This document shows, one piece after another, positions 22,424 through 28,404 of a stretch of DNA of 30,412 nt. The notes under the pieces are model-generated. The model did no database searches, was not told the origin of the DNA, and saw only the letters and a program-made list of their open reading frames with translations. The stretch covers positions 1-30,412 of IMG/VR virus record IMGVR_UViG_3300020162_001386; one strand, given 5' to 3'. Numbering within the stretch: the first letter of the stretch is position 1; every line of letters begins with the position of its first letter. This DNA is from a virus. A program made the translations under genes and the position numbers.

Positions 22424-22586
22424 GCAAGGCAAGACCCCGCCCGTAGGCGACCCGCCCGCCGACTGGTGGGCCGATGGCCCCGCGTGGGCTGTCGAGGTCT
22501 TGGGTGTGCTGCGGCAGGAACGGGCCTACCGCTCCGCGGAACATGAATGCCTTTCCCGCCTGCGGTCGCAGAGCGTCATCCGCTAA
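22305..22586 (+). CDS. Rz1: Rz1-like outer-membrane spanin lipoprotein
   Basis: Read in the +1 frame relative to Rz, the product is 93 residues from ATG 22305. It has a signal sequence with lipobox LTAC (21-24, mature Cys24), then a Pro-rich stretch (TPSPTLPEAPIV and TPPVGDPP) typical of Rz1. It overlaps Rz by 119 bases and extends beyond it. AAGGAA precedes 22305. An in-frame ATG at 22269 would add a more basic N-terminus and is an alternative. The encoded lipoprotein would pair with the Rz periplasmic domain. Confidence 0.82.
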   Translation: MLTASAECPSRCLLIALALSLTACKTPSPTLPEAPIVQCEQGKTPPVGDPPADWWADGPAWAVEVLGVLRQERAYRSAEHECLSRLRSQSVIR

Positions 22587-22749
22587 CCGCTCCCCCGCCG
22601 TTACACCGCTACCCCGCTGAAAGCCGCGCCATTACTGCAAAGCATGGTGCCGGGGCGCGGGAACTGTCAGAAAACGGGGCAAGCGTTGGCGGGCACAGGG
22701 GCGCTTGCTAGGCTCTCCCCTGCGCATTCGCAGGCGGATACGTACTCAG
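22587..22749 (+). other. Convergent intergenic region with inverted repeats
   Basis: This 163-base gap separates the rightward late operon from the leftward operon and holds no credible gene. Three inverted repeats are visible: CCGCGCC/GGCGCGG (22624-22660), GCAAGCG/CGCTTGC (22679-22708) and a perfect CCTGCG-CATT-CGCAGG hairpin (22719-22734). None has a T-run on either strand. They may act as factor-dependent or bidirectional stops. Confidence 0.5.
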
Positions 22750-22980
22750 TCACGCGCCCTCCGGTGGCTCTGGTAGTGGCATCCAGTGGGTTGGGTCGGT
22801 GCCGGTTTCAGTGCATACGGTTCCGCCGTAGCAGTACGCCCCGCACGAAACGGCTTGATGTTCTCCGCTGGCATGGAAGCGACGCCCGTCCCATACACCG
22901 ACAACAGGGGTGCGCGACCACTTGATCCAGAACAGGGCCTCCACGCCAACGGGCGCGGTGCTGATCGGCTGCCAGTTCAT
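22750..22980 (-). CDS. DUF551-like small phage protein
   Basis: The 76-residue product begins NWQPISTAP and ends with DPTHWMPLPEPP. These two ends define the DUF551-type family common in phage and prophage accessory regions; its function is unknown. It is the last gene of the leftward operon. ATG 22980 overlaps the stop of the preceding 26-residue frame and follows GGGGGACGA. The open frame continues upstream to 23064 but lies antiparallel in phase to the small membrane peptide. Confidence 0.78.
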   Translation of the reverse strand: MNWQPISTAPVGVEALFWIKWSRTPVVGVWDGRRFHASGEHQAVSCGAYCYGGTVCTETGTDPTHWMPLPEPPEGA

Positions 22981-23057
22981 TCGTCCCCCGGCCCTTGGCT
23001 GGAAAGAACCGCCCACACGGCGGCGAAAAGAATCAGCATCACGGCCAGAAAGATCAC
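22977..23057 (-). CDS. 26-residue single-pass membrane peptide
   Basis: GTG 23057 overlaps the previous stop (GTGA), and the TGA overlaps the next ATG (ATGA). The peptide is almost entirely one hydrophobic helix (IFLAVMLILFAAVWAVL) with a short polar tail. Overlaps on both sides and a clean membrane segment make translation plausible despite the size. The function is unknown. Confidence 0.5.
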   Translation of the reverse strand: MIFLAVMLILFAAVWAVLSSQGPGDE

Positions 23058-23527
23058 TTCGCACCCCTCGCGGCGTTGGCGATCTTCCAGATGTCGTAGC
23101 CCATGCCTAGGCTAGTGCTGTCTGTGCGGATAATCACGGCGTCCAGTGCGGCCTCCAGCTCCGCGATGCGCTTGGCGTGCGACATAGCGGCGGCGTCAGC
23201 TTCGGCATAGCACGCTTCTGCCGATTGCCACAGGCGTTCTAGCTCCGCGACGCGGGCCTCGACCAAGTCAAGGTCGGTTCGCATAGCGGCGACCTCTTTC
23301 ACCGCCCAGCGGGCAAGCCGCCAATCTTCGTTGCTGTCAGGATCAGCGCCCGTCAGCCGGAAGCAATCGGCCAAGTCCTTGTGAAGCTCCGCGACGCGGG
23401 CGAGGAGGATGCGTTCTCTTTCGGCAAAGGCGTCGAACATTGCGATGAAGTACGCCCCTGTCTTTTTGTCCATCGACCCTTTGTGCTTCGGGACGGGAGG
23501 CAGCGGCGGCAGTTCAGGCGTGATCAT
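23054..23527 (-). CDS. Hypothetical coiled-coil protein
   Basis: A 157-residue protein with a Pro-rich start (ITPELPPLPPVPKHKG). Two long heptad-like stretches follow (ERERILLARVAELHKDLADC and VEARVAELERLWQSAEACYA), the repeated RVAEL phrase suggesting a coiled coil. ATG 23527 overlaps the upstream stop; the ATG three codons earlier is not needed. No family was recognised; the operon context is accessory early genes. Confidence 0.62.
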   Translation of the reverse strand: MITPELPPLPPVPKHKGSMDKKTGAYFIAMFDAFAERERILLARVAELHKDLADCFRLTGADPDSNEDWRLARWAVKEVAAMRTDLDLVEARVAELERLWQSAEACYAEADAAAMSHAKRIAELEAALDAVIIRTDSTSLGMGYDIWKIANAARGAK

Positions 23528-23757
23528 GGCTGGCACTCATTAAGCATCTTCTCGATGGCGTCGCGGAGCGCAGGCCATTCCTCGCTAGTGATTGCGACAC
23601 GCCCCGGCGTAAGGCTTGCCTCCTGCAAGACCTCCACGTATTCGCCAGCGCCCTCGCTGGTGATGCGGATAGTTGTTGCGTAGTCGCTGTAAACAGACTC
23701 GCCCTCACGATACACGATGACTGCCATCGTGCGGCAGGCGTAAGAGTGCGCGATCAT
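23524..23757 (-). CDS. Hypothetical protein, 77 residues
   Basis: The product (IAHSYACRTMAVIVYREGES...) is a small mixed alpha/beta protein with an acidic middle (RITSEGAGEYVEVLQEASLT) and a helical C-terminus (EEWPALRDAIEKML). ATG 23757 overlaps the preceding stop. An internal ATG at 23727 would also be possible. No family was recognised. Confidence 0.6.
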   Translation of the reverse strand: MIAHSYACRTMAVIVYREGESVYSDYATTIRITSEGAGEYVEVLQEASLTPGRVAITSEEWPALRDAIEKMLNECQP

Positions 23758-24002
23758 GGCTCCCCCATCGCCTTGATGGCAGCGTCTGCCCTTGCGAGCC
23801 ACACATCCTCTCTATTCAGCCCGTGCGTATTCGCGTCGTGGATCGTCCTCGCCACCCGCTCCCGATCCGGCGTGAGGCGCGGCTTGAGGCGCTGCCAGCA
23901 CACGGCATCGATCTCGTCGCCGTGCTTCATCACGACATCCTCGACAACTTGGATGCAGTCGAGAACGTTCCCGCCCCCCGTGTCGATCTTGATTTCACTC
24001 AT
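23754..24002 (-). CDS. Hypothetical protein sharing a C-terminal motif with its neighbour
   Basis: An 82-residue protein. Its C-terminal half (RLKPRLTPDRERVARTIHDA...LARADAAIKAM) resembles that of the next upstream gene, and a 29-base stretch coding RLTPDRERVA is repeated with one mismatch. The N-terminal half is unrelated and acidic. The ATG overlaps the upstream stop. The function is unknown; the shared helix-rich tail suggests duplication or a common partner. Confidence 0.62.
   Translation of the reverse strand: MSEIKIDTGGGNVLDCIQVVEDVVMKHGDEIDAVCWQRLKPRLTPDRERVARTIHDANTHGLNREDVWLARADAAIKAMGEP
23851..23879 (+). repeat. 29-bp direct repeat, copy 1
   Basis: These 29 bases are identical except for one base to 24147-24175. 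On the minus strand they encode the LTPDRERVA motif in two adjacent genes. Confidence 0.85.
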
Positions 24003-24271
24003 TGCGATCCTCCTGCACCCTGAAATGTGGCGGGCGGCGCAGCCTGCGCCGCGTCGATGGCGGCATCGGCTGCTTGCAATAGCGCCGGCCTGTCGTGCCT
24101 GTCAGTCTCCCAGCCGTTATCGTTCAGTACGTCCATGATCGCCATCGCCACCCGCTCACGATCCGGCGTGAGGCGGGCGCGGAGGCGCTCTAACGCAGCC
24201 GCTTTGTCGGCGAAACCAAAGTGCCGCGCTTCGTCAATGCAGAAGTTCAGCCATTGCAATTCACTTGTCAC
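23999..24271 (-). CDS. Hypothetical protein with LTPDRERVA motif, 90 residues
   Basis: From GTG 24271 the product has a helical N-terminus (LQWLNFCIDEARHFGFADKA), then ARLTPDRERVAMAIMDVL shared with the downstream neighbour, and an Ala-rich tail. The start overlaps the previous gene by 11 bases with GGGGGTGGG upstream. The pairing of two adjacent genes with one motif points to local duplication. The function is unknown. Confidence 0.6.
   Translation of the reverse strand: MTSELQWLNFCIDEARHFGFADKAAALERLRARLTPDRERVAMAIMDVLNDNGWETDRHDRPALLQAADAAIDAAQAAPPATFQGAGGSQ
24147..24175 (+). repeat. 29-bp direct repeat, copy 2
   Basis: Partner of the copy at 23851-23879, with a single mismatch at the twelfth base. 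It encodes the same LTPDRERVA peptide in a neighbouring gene. Confidence 0.85.
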
Positions 24272-24461
24272 GGCCCACCCCCACGCGCTCTGGTTTCATC
24301 GCAGCCGGATCACCAACAATGCGCCCCGGTTCCCATTTTTCCGCCTTGTACGGCCATGCCTTCGACATAAGCGCCGTCGCGCAGATGGATAGGTAGAGCT
24401 TGCCGTCCCTGTAGTATTCGCGGCACCAAGTGACCGGGTTGTCGTGGACGCAGGCGGCCAT
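24261..24461 (-). CDS. Hypothetical protein, 66 residues
   Basis: The small protein (AACVHDNPVTWCREYYRDGK...) has two N-terminal cysteines and a basic C-terminus. ATG 24461 shares a base with the previous TGA, and GAGGGGGAG precedes it, so it is preferred to the GTG one codon earlier. No family was recognised. Confidence 0.58.
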   Translation of the reverse strand: MAACVHDNPVTWCREYYRDGKLYLSICATALMSKAWPYKAEKWEPGRIVGDPAAMKPERVGVGRDK

Positions 24462-24766
24462 CACTCCCCCTCCCGCGCGGCGGCGAGCAAGTCACGCACT
24501 TCCTTTTCGATGGCAACGGCAAGCGTCACATCGACGGGCATGTGCTTGGTTGTCGGGTGCGTCCACGCGCGACCGATGGCGCCAAGCAAATCCTCGCGCA
24601 AAGGCACCGCAGCGGGCGGGGCTTGCTTTAGCGCGCGCACTTTCTCGGGCAGGTCGTGATAGCTCCACGAAATGTTGCTGGGCGGAAGTCCGTTCACGAT
24701 GACTGCAATCTCTGCCAACAGTTTGCCCATTCGCTCGATGAGGTATTCGTCTTCCTTGCGGCTCAT
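24461..24766 (-). CDS. Hypothetical helical protein, 101 residues
   Basis: This acidic, mostly helical protein (EYLIERMGKLLAEIAVIVNG...) has a second half carrying VPLREDLLGAIGRAWTHPT and a C-terminal charged helix. ATG 24766 overlaps the upstream stop. It has no membrane segment and no recognised family. Confidence 0.6.
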   Translation of the reverse strand: MSRKEDEYLIERMGKLLAEIAVIVNGLPPSNISWSYHDLPEKVRALKQAPPAAVPLREDLLGAIGRAWTHPTTKHMPVDVTLAVAIEKEVRDLLAAAREGE

Positions 24767-25455
24767 TGTTCCTGCTCCTTCAACAGTTCCAGCTTGGCAA
24801 GTTCAAGCGCTCCGATGGCCTCGGTCACGCTGAGTCCGTAGCCGTTGGCGTAGACGGCGACATTGATCGATTCGACCAAGCGGGCAAGGTCGGCGCGTGG
24901 CTGGCGCATAGGCGTTACGTTCGCGGCAGGCACCGCAGCGGCAGGCTGCTGGGCGAGGTGCGCGCGCACGATGTCCCATGCCGTCGGGTCTGCGTAAAAC
25001 GGGTCGCCCGCGTCGCATCCCGCTCGGCACTCGTCCATGCGGGCCAGAGCGTTCGCGAGGCTGGCAGCCACCGCAGCGGGCGTGTCCACAAAGTCAGCAT
25101 TCGTCACCGGGCCAGCGTCGCCCACGTACTCCACCTCGCCAGGCTGCGGCAGCCAATCAGCCACCGCAGCGGGCGGGGCTTGTGGGGCGAAGCAGAGGGG
25201 CAAGTGCTGACAGCCTGCGTAGGCCTCCTGCCATGCAGCTTCTGCGCGGCGTGAAGCCTTTTCGGTCATGTGAAGCATCCGAATACCATCAGGCATGGTA
25301 AGCGCCCACGCCACCGCCTCACCCTGCGCCGCGTCGAGGGCGGCGAGGAGGTCGGCCATTGCATCCTCAAGCTTCGCCCATGTTCCGGAGCCTCCGCGCT
25401 CAGATTTTCGAAGCGCCTCACGCGCTGCCGCAATCGCTCGGTCTAGGTCAGCCAT
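24763..25455 (-). CDS. Hypothetical Ala-rich protein, 230 residues
   Basis: The longest unknown protein of the leftward operon. It begins with a helical segment (LDRAIAAAREALRKSERGGS), then EAVAWALTMPDGIRMLHMTE and CQHLPLCFAPQAPPAAV. The last block resembles a phrase in many phage hypothetical proteins of mosaic origin. Ala/Pro-rich linkers separate three blocks, suggesting a modular protein. GGGGG precedes the ATG, which overlaps the 38-residue ORF by eight bases. The function is unknown. Confidence 0.62.
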   Translation of the reverse strand: MADLDRAIAAAREALRKSERGGSGTWAKLEDAMADLLAALDAAQGEAVAWALTMPDGIRMLHMTEKASRRAEAAWQEAYAGCQHLPLCFAPQAPPAAVADWLPQPGEVEYVGDAGPVTNADFVDTPAAVAASLANALARMDECRAGCDAGDPFYADPTAWDIVRAHLAQQPAAAVPAANVTPMRQPRADLARLVESINVAVYANGYGLSVTEAIGALELAKLELLKEQEQ

Positions 25456-25564
25456 TGCAGCGTACCCCCATGCGTGCCTGCAACGGCAATTGCGTGCCCT
25501 TCGGGGTGCGAACGGGGCCGAGAAAGGCCAGACGTTGGTTAATCGTGAGCTTCTTTCGCTTCAT
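25448..25564 (-). CDS. 38-residue basic peptide
   Basis: ATG 25564, preceded by AGAGGG, opens a 38-codon frame (KRKKLTINQRLAFLGPVRTP...) ending eight bases inside the next gene. The peptide is strongly basic with no membrane segment and could bind nucleic acid. Its ribosome site and junction support translation. Confidence 0.5.
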   Translation of the reverse strand: MKRKKLTINQRLAFLGPVRTPKGTQLPLQARMGVRCNG

Positions 25565-25573
25565 GGCGCCCTC

Positions 25574-25765
25574 TTAGTTAGGTGCCCCGTTTACGCCGAG
25601 GCCACGCGGGTATCGGTTCCAAGCATCGCTTGACCCCACCAATCGCCGCTCTGAGTCCGGCGCGACTCCTTCCGCCTTCGCTTCAAGGTTTCTGCCCCTG
25701 GGGGGCTGACGGCTTGCGCCGACCTTTACTAGCGCGACACTTGCGGAATCAAAATGGGATGTCAT
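25574..25765 (-). CDS. Doubtful 63-residue ORF in a structured spacer
   Basis: A frame from an ATG inside the end of the SSB-like gene fills most of the largest gap in the leftward operon. The product is basic and low in hydrophobic residues, and no ribosome site precedes the ATG. The same DNA holds three consecutive hairpins, so it may be untranslated. It is kept as a low-confidence alternative. Confidence 0.25.
   Translation of the reverse strand: MTSHFDSASVALVKVGASRQPPRGRNLEAKAEGVAPDSERRLVGSSDAWNRYPRGLGVNGAPN
25653..25721 (-). ncRNA. Structured intercistronic RNA candidate
   Basis: On the minus strand three hairpins follow each other: CGGC-GCAA-GCCG with a GNRA loop (25721-25710), GCCCC-CCA-GGGGC (25706-25694) and GAGTC-GCGCCG-GACTC (25668-25653). 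They lie in the only gap longer than a few bases within the leftward operon. The region may be a processing or attenuation site, or a small RNA. Confidence 0.35.
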
Positions 25766-26030
25766 CGTCCGGGGGCTGGTCGTTGCTCTGGGCTGGCGGA
25801 GCCGCAGGCAGTGGCTTACCTTCGCCCCTGGGCTTCCAGTCGTTAATCTGCGCGTAGCCCTTGCCTTCCTGACTGCGCTTCAAATCGACGTACACCGGGC
25901 CGCTCTGGCGCTTCGCCCATTCGATGATGCGTTCCGGCTCAATCTTGAGCGCGCCCAAGACGTACTCCGGCGCACCGTCGCGGGGGAGGTTGAAGTACAG
26001 GCCGGGGATGAATTTTTCCTTGTCGCTCAT
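25749..26030 (-). CDS. Small recombination partner with SSB-like C-terminal tip
   Basis: A 93-residue protein beginning EKFIPGLYFNLPRDGAPEYV, with a compact beta-rich body (VYVDLKRSQEGKGYAQINDW), a Pro/Gln linker and the terminal residues DDDIPF (88-93). That acidic tip is identical to the end of E. coli SSB, where it recruits repair and replication proteins. No complete OB fold is obvious, so it may be a reduced SSB-like protein or a mimic of the tip. It follows the ERF gene (TAATG), which supports a role in single-strand annealing. Confidence 0.7.
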   Translation of the reverse strand: MSDKEKFIPGLYFNLPRDGAPEYVLGALKIEPERIIEWAKRQSGPVYVDLKRSQEGKGYAQINDWKPRGEGKPLPAAPPAQSNDQPPDDDIPF

Positions 26031-26713
26031 TACGCCGCCTTTCTCGCTTCATGCGCCTTTTTCAGCGCGGTTCGGGTCTTGGAATCAAGGCGCGTCCACA
26101 ACGCCGCCTTTTCATCCGTGTTGAATGCCTGACGTTCGATGAACTCCCACGCGCCAGCGGAGTCGCCCGACTCGATGAACTCGACAATCGTGGCGGCGCA
26201 CTTGAGCAAACCGGCCTGCGTCTCGCGGTCAACCGCCTCCCACGCGCCGCTTGTGGGCTGGCCTTCGGGCTTGGCGCGGGGCTGAACCTCATGCGTCGTC
26301 GCGTCGGCGTCGTTGTCGCCTTCGGTCGGGATGGCGAACGCCTGCATCGCGGCGTACTTGTAAGCGGCGCTCATGGCCTTGTTGGTGGCCTTGTCGCCGC
26401 TGTCCATTGCCTCGCCATACATCGGCCCAACGGTGTGCTTGCTGCCGTCCTCGGCGCACACAAAGTCGAACTCAGCTTCGACCGTCACGTAGAACAGCGC
26501 GGTTCCGTTCTTGTTGACGCGCTCCACGACTTCGCGGGACTTGCAGCGCGGCAGGATGCAAAGCGCGTTCTTCGCCAGGATCGGCGCGAGCGCGTTGTAC
26601 ACGTCGTCAATGCCTCGGAACTGGTAGCCCTGCTGTTCGTTCTTGCGGGCCTTGCTGATGCCATCCTTCGCCAGTTCCGCCTGCACGGCGGCGATTGCCT
26701 TATACACGCTCAT
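26030..26713 (-). CDS. erf: ERF-family single-strand annealing protein
   Basis: A 227-residue recombinase. The N-terminal domain carries the ERF superfamily pattern: SKARKNEQQGYQFRGIDDVY near residue 20 and GDKATNKAMSAAYKYAAMQA followed by FAIPTEGDNDAD near 105-135. A linker and a helical C-terminal domain follow. ERF proteins anneal complementary strands; in P22 Erf circularises the genome by recombination between terminal repeats. AAGGAG seven bases before ATG 26713 fixes the start. The stop overlaps the SSB-like gene. Confidence 0.9.
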   Translation of the reverse strand: MSVYKAIAAVQAELAKDGISKARKNEQQGYQFRGIDDVYNALAPILAKNALCILPRCKSREVVERVNKNGTALFYVTVEAEFDFVCAEDGSKHTVGPMYGEAMDSGDKATNKAMSAAYKYAAMQAFAIPTEGDNDADATTHEVQPRAKPEGQPTSGAWEAVDRETQAGLLKCAATIVEFIESGDSAGAWEFIERQAFNTDEKAALWTRLDSKTRTALKKAHEARKAA

Positions 26714-26861
26714 CGTTCATCTCCTTATGTGCTGCGGCGACGTTCCAGCCGAATACAAAGCTAAATGCCGTTCCGATCAGGTAGGAGTCGAAGATTGCCG
26801 CGCTATATGCGCCAGCATAGCCCAAGAAGATCAGGGCGCAGATTCGGGTCGCTTTGCTCAC
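26700..26861 (-). CDS. 53-residue two-segment membrane protein
   Basis: GTG 26861 overlaps the upstream stop. The product has two hydrophobic segments (ICALIFLGYAGAYSAAIF and YLIGTAFSFVFGW) and a charged tail (KEMNDERV). It ends 14 bases inside the ERF gene, and its 3' end carries the ERF ribosome site, so the two are coupled. The function is unknown. Confidence 0.55.
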   Translation of the reverse strand: MSKATRICALIFLGYAGAYSAAIFDSYLIGTAFSFVFGWNVAAAHKEMNDERV

Positions 26862-27049
26862 TTGTCGTCTCCGATGCTCGGCGCGCTGGGCGCGATTTGT
26901 TCCGCCTCGTACTCCCGCGCAAACTGGCGATCAAACTCCGCCTGAAATCGCGGCCCCAGCATCAGCGGAAAGCCCGTGAGGGCGGCGCGGCCATACCAGC
27001 CCGCGAGGCGTTCCCGGTTCGATGCCGGGTGTTCAGTGGTCAAGATCAT
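26858..27049 (-). CDS. Hypothetical protein, 63 residues
   Basis: The product (ILTTEHPASNRERLAGWYGR...) has a short amphipathic middle (AALTGFPLMLGPRFQAEFDR) and an acidic tail. ATG 27049 overlaps the upstream stop and follows GAGGGACGACGA. The open frame extends upstream to 27169, but that part runs through the preceding gene. No family was recognised. Confidence 0.58.
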   Translation of the reverse strand: MILTTEHPASNRERLAGWYGRAALTGFPLMLGPRFQAEFDRQFAREYEAEQIAPSAPSIGDDK

Positions 27050-27186
27050 TCGTCGTCCCTCTGCAAATAATAGCGCCGGTCTTTGGCGCGGTAGGTGTGC
27101 CGGTTGCGCCAGGACATGACGAAAGCGGCGACATTCAGGGCCAGCACGTAGGCGGCTAACAGGAGCCAAATGGCGTCAGCGCTCAT
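27046..27186 (-). CDS. 46-residue single-pass membrane protein
   Basis: ATG 27186, with GGAGGGCCAGGA before it, opens a 46-codon frame with one clear membrane helix (about 5-24, AIWLLLAAYVLALNVAAFVM) and a very basic cytoplasmic-type tail (SWRNRHTYRAKDRRYYLQRD). The stop overlaps the next ATG. It is one of three tiny membrane proteins in this operon. Confidence 0.58.
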   Translation of the reverse strand: MSADAIWLLLAAYVLALNVAAFVMSWRNRHTYRAKDRRYYLQRDDE

Positions 27187-27361
27187 TCCTGGCCCTCCGC
27201 TTTGGCGATGGCGGCGCGGCGGCGATTAGGCGGGCGTCGGTTTCGGGGAAAGTGCGCTCGCCAAAGGTGCAGACGACGCTGTCACCGTCACCAACAACGC
27301 ACGGCGAGCCGTAACCAAGAATGCGGCCAAGCAACCACGGCCCCGGCGTATGCGCGATCAT
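27176..27361 (-). CDS. Short HTPGPW-type phage protein, probably frameshifted at its end
   Basis: The 61-residue product starts IAHTPGPWLLG and carries TDARLIAAAP, a combination common in small phage proteins and present again in the gene at 30122. After AAAP the sequence turns to SPKRRARNER, and the stop lies inside the next gene. A one-base shift in the GCC/GCG run would give AIAKAEGQE and a TGA overlapping the next ATG, the junction typical of this operon. A frameshift or truncation is therefore likely. Confidence 0.55.
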   Translation of the reverse strand: MIAHTPGPWLLGRILGYGSPCVVGDGDSVVCTFGERTFPETDARLIAAAPPSPKRRARNER

Positions 27362-27714
27362 TTGCCCGCCTCGTGCGCGCGAAATCCTCGCCAGATTCCC
27401 TCCGCCATTTCCGCCCACTGTTCGCGCTGCTTTTCGCGGTGCGCGGCGGCATCATCGGCCAGCTTCCGCACAGCTCCATCGGCGCGATCCATCGCAGCTT
27501 GAGCGGCGTACACATCGCGGAAGGCTGCGGCCAATTCCTCGTCGCCAACGTCCGGCTTTTCAGCCTCGCGCCAGTCGGCCAAGCGAGCGTTCACCGCCTC
27601 GCGGATGATCCGGCCCGCCTCCAAGTCATCACCTGCAACGATGGCGGCGGCGATGCGCTCACGGACGCGGAAAATCGCACTGTCGATGGCGTCGAGCAGG
27701 GTCAGGTCGCTCAC
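27358..27714 (-). CDS. Hypothetical helical protein, 118 residues
   Basis: An acidic, helical protein (LTLLDAIDSAIFRVRERIAA...) with an Ala-rich central part and a charged tail (KQREQWAEMAEGIWRGFRAH). GTG 27714 overlaps the previous stop. There is no membrane segment and no recognised family. Confidence 0.6.
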   Translation of the reverse strand: MSDLTLLDAIDSAIFRVRERIAAAIVAGDDLEAGRIIREAVNARLADWREAEKPDVGDEELAAAFRDVYAAQAAMDRADGAVRKLADDAAAHREKQREQWAEMAEGIWRGFRAHEAGK

Positions 27715-28046
27715 GGGGCGCCCCTCTCGTTCAGTTGGTCGATGGCGTCGTCAAGGAAGTTCGACTGGGTGTCCTGCGCGATGCGGTCGAGGGCCAGTAC
27801 AAAGTTCGCCAGAACCGCCGTGGCGAAGTCGGCGGCGATGCCCGCGCGGTCGGCGTGCTTGGCCTTGTAGAGGCGCAGCGCAAGCGCGGCAACATCTACG
27901 CCCTCGCCTTCTGAAACGGCCTGCGCGGCGGCCTCCTGATTCTTGGCGTCTTCACACGCCAGCTCATATGCCAGTTCGTCGGCCTCATCGTTGCCGGCCA
28001 TGTGCGCGTCAACTGCGCTGGCCAGGAATGCGTCGAAGTTGCTCAT
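27711..28046 (-). CDS. First gene of the leftward operon, hypothetical, 111 residues
   Basis: An acidic helical protein (SNFDAFLASAVDAHMAGNDE...) with no helix-turn-helix. It is not a CI-type repressor even though it lies where one is often found in temperate phages. GGAGGAA precedes ATG 28046; the open frame continues to 28094 without a ribosome site. A hairpin (28059-28075) sits in its leader. Confidence 0.65.
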   Translation of the reverse strand: MSNFDAFLASAVDAHMAGNDEADELAYELACEDAKNQEAAAQAVSEGEGVDVAALALRLYKAKHADRAGIAADFATAVLANFVLALDRIAQDTQSNFLDDAIDQLNERGAP

Positions 28047-28058
28047 TGCTTCCTCCGT

Positions 28059-28075
28059 GCCGAGTCCGTCTCGGC
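28059..28075 (-). promoter_or_regulatory. Inverted repeat in the leader of the leftward operon
   Basis: GCCGAG (28059-28064) and CTCGGC (28070-28075) form a perfect inverted repeat around five bases. In RNA it would be a hairpin at the very 5' end of the leftward transcript, possibly stabilising it. In DNA it could be an operator. Confidence 0.45.
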
Positions 28076-28084
28076 GTGGGAAGC

Positions 28085-28113
28085 ATTGAATCACAGTGTT
28101 CCGCCGAGCGCAA
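28085..28113 (-). promoter_or_regulatory. Weak leftward promoter candidate
   Basis: On the minus strand TTGCGC (28113-28108) and TTCAAT (28090-28085) are separated by 17 bases. The match to consensus is partial (3/6 and 4/6), but the place is right for the leftward operon and would start RNA near 28078. Confidence 0.35.
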
Positions 28114-28177
28114 CATGCAGCGCGCTAAAAATTGCACATTGCAGGCAGTCCGTTTATTGTTCGTTCATCCTTGGGGC

Positions 28178-28206
28178 TTGACCGCCGTTCCGTGGCGTGA
28201 AATGAT
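28178..28206 (+). promoter_or_regulatory. Rightward early promoter
   Basis: TTGACC (28178-28183) and AATGAT (28201-28206) are separated by 17 bases. The predicted transcription start falls at or near 28213, the first base of the Cro-like gene, which implies a leaderless message. No other gene-like sequence lies in 28047-28212. Confidence 0.5.
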
Positions 28207-28212
28207 AGCCCC

Positions 28213-28392
28213 ATGAATACACACACATTCCGCGCGCTTGTTGACCATGTAGGCTCACGCACTGTTGCCGAGCGTCTTGCCGGCATCCGCAATAAGGCCC
28301 GAGCCCATCGCCTGTATCACGGCGCTCCGCATACCGTAGATGAAATCCGAGCGATTGCCCGCGCATTTCAGACAGCGATGATTCCCAAGTGA
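28213..28392 (+). CDS. Small Cro-like regulator, first gene of the rightward operon
   Basis: A 59-residue basic protein (NTHTFRALVDHVGSRTVAER...). A helix pair around residues 14-35 (GSRTVAERLAGIRNKARAHR) and a following helix (VDEIRAIARAF) suggest a minimal helix-turn-helix. Size, charge and place beside a divergent control region fit a Cro-type regulator. No Shine-Dalgarno sequence precedes the ATG (AGCCCC), consistent with a leaderless transcript. DNA binding is inferred, not shown. Confidence 0.55.
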   Translation: MNTHTFRALVDHVGSRTVAERLAGIRNKARAHRLYHGAPHTVDEIRAIARAFQTAMIPK

Positions 28393-28404
28393 GGGGCTAA
28401 ACCC

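Noticed and set aside
23027-27361. Repeated ATGATC and ATGAGC start contexts in the leftward operon as a special signal
   Set aside because: The TGA part follows from stop-start overlap and the next bases reflect a few common second codons; not clearly more than that.
27202-28216. Plus-strand open frames of 200 or more codons opposite the leftward operon
   Set aside because: They cross several coupled minus-strand genes and lack ribosome sites; the minus-strand reading has start-stop overlaps throughout.
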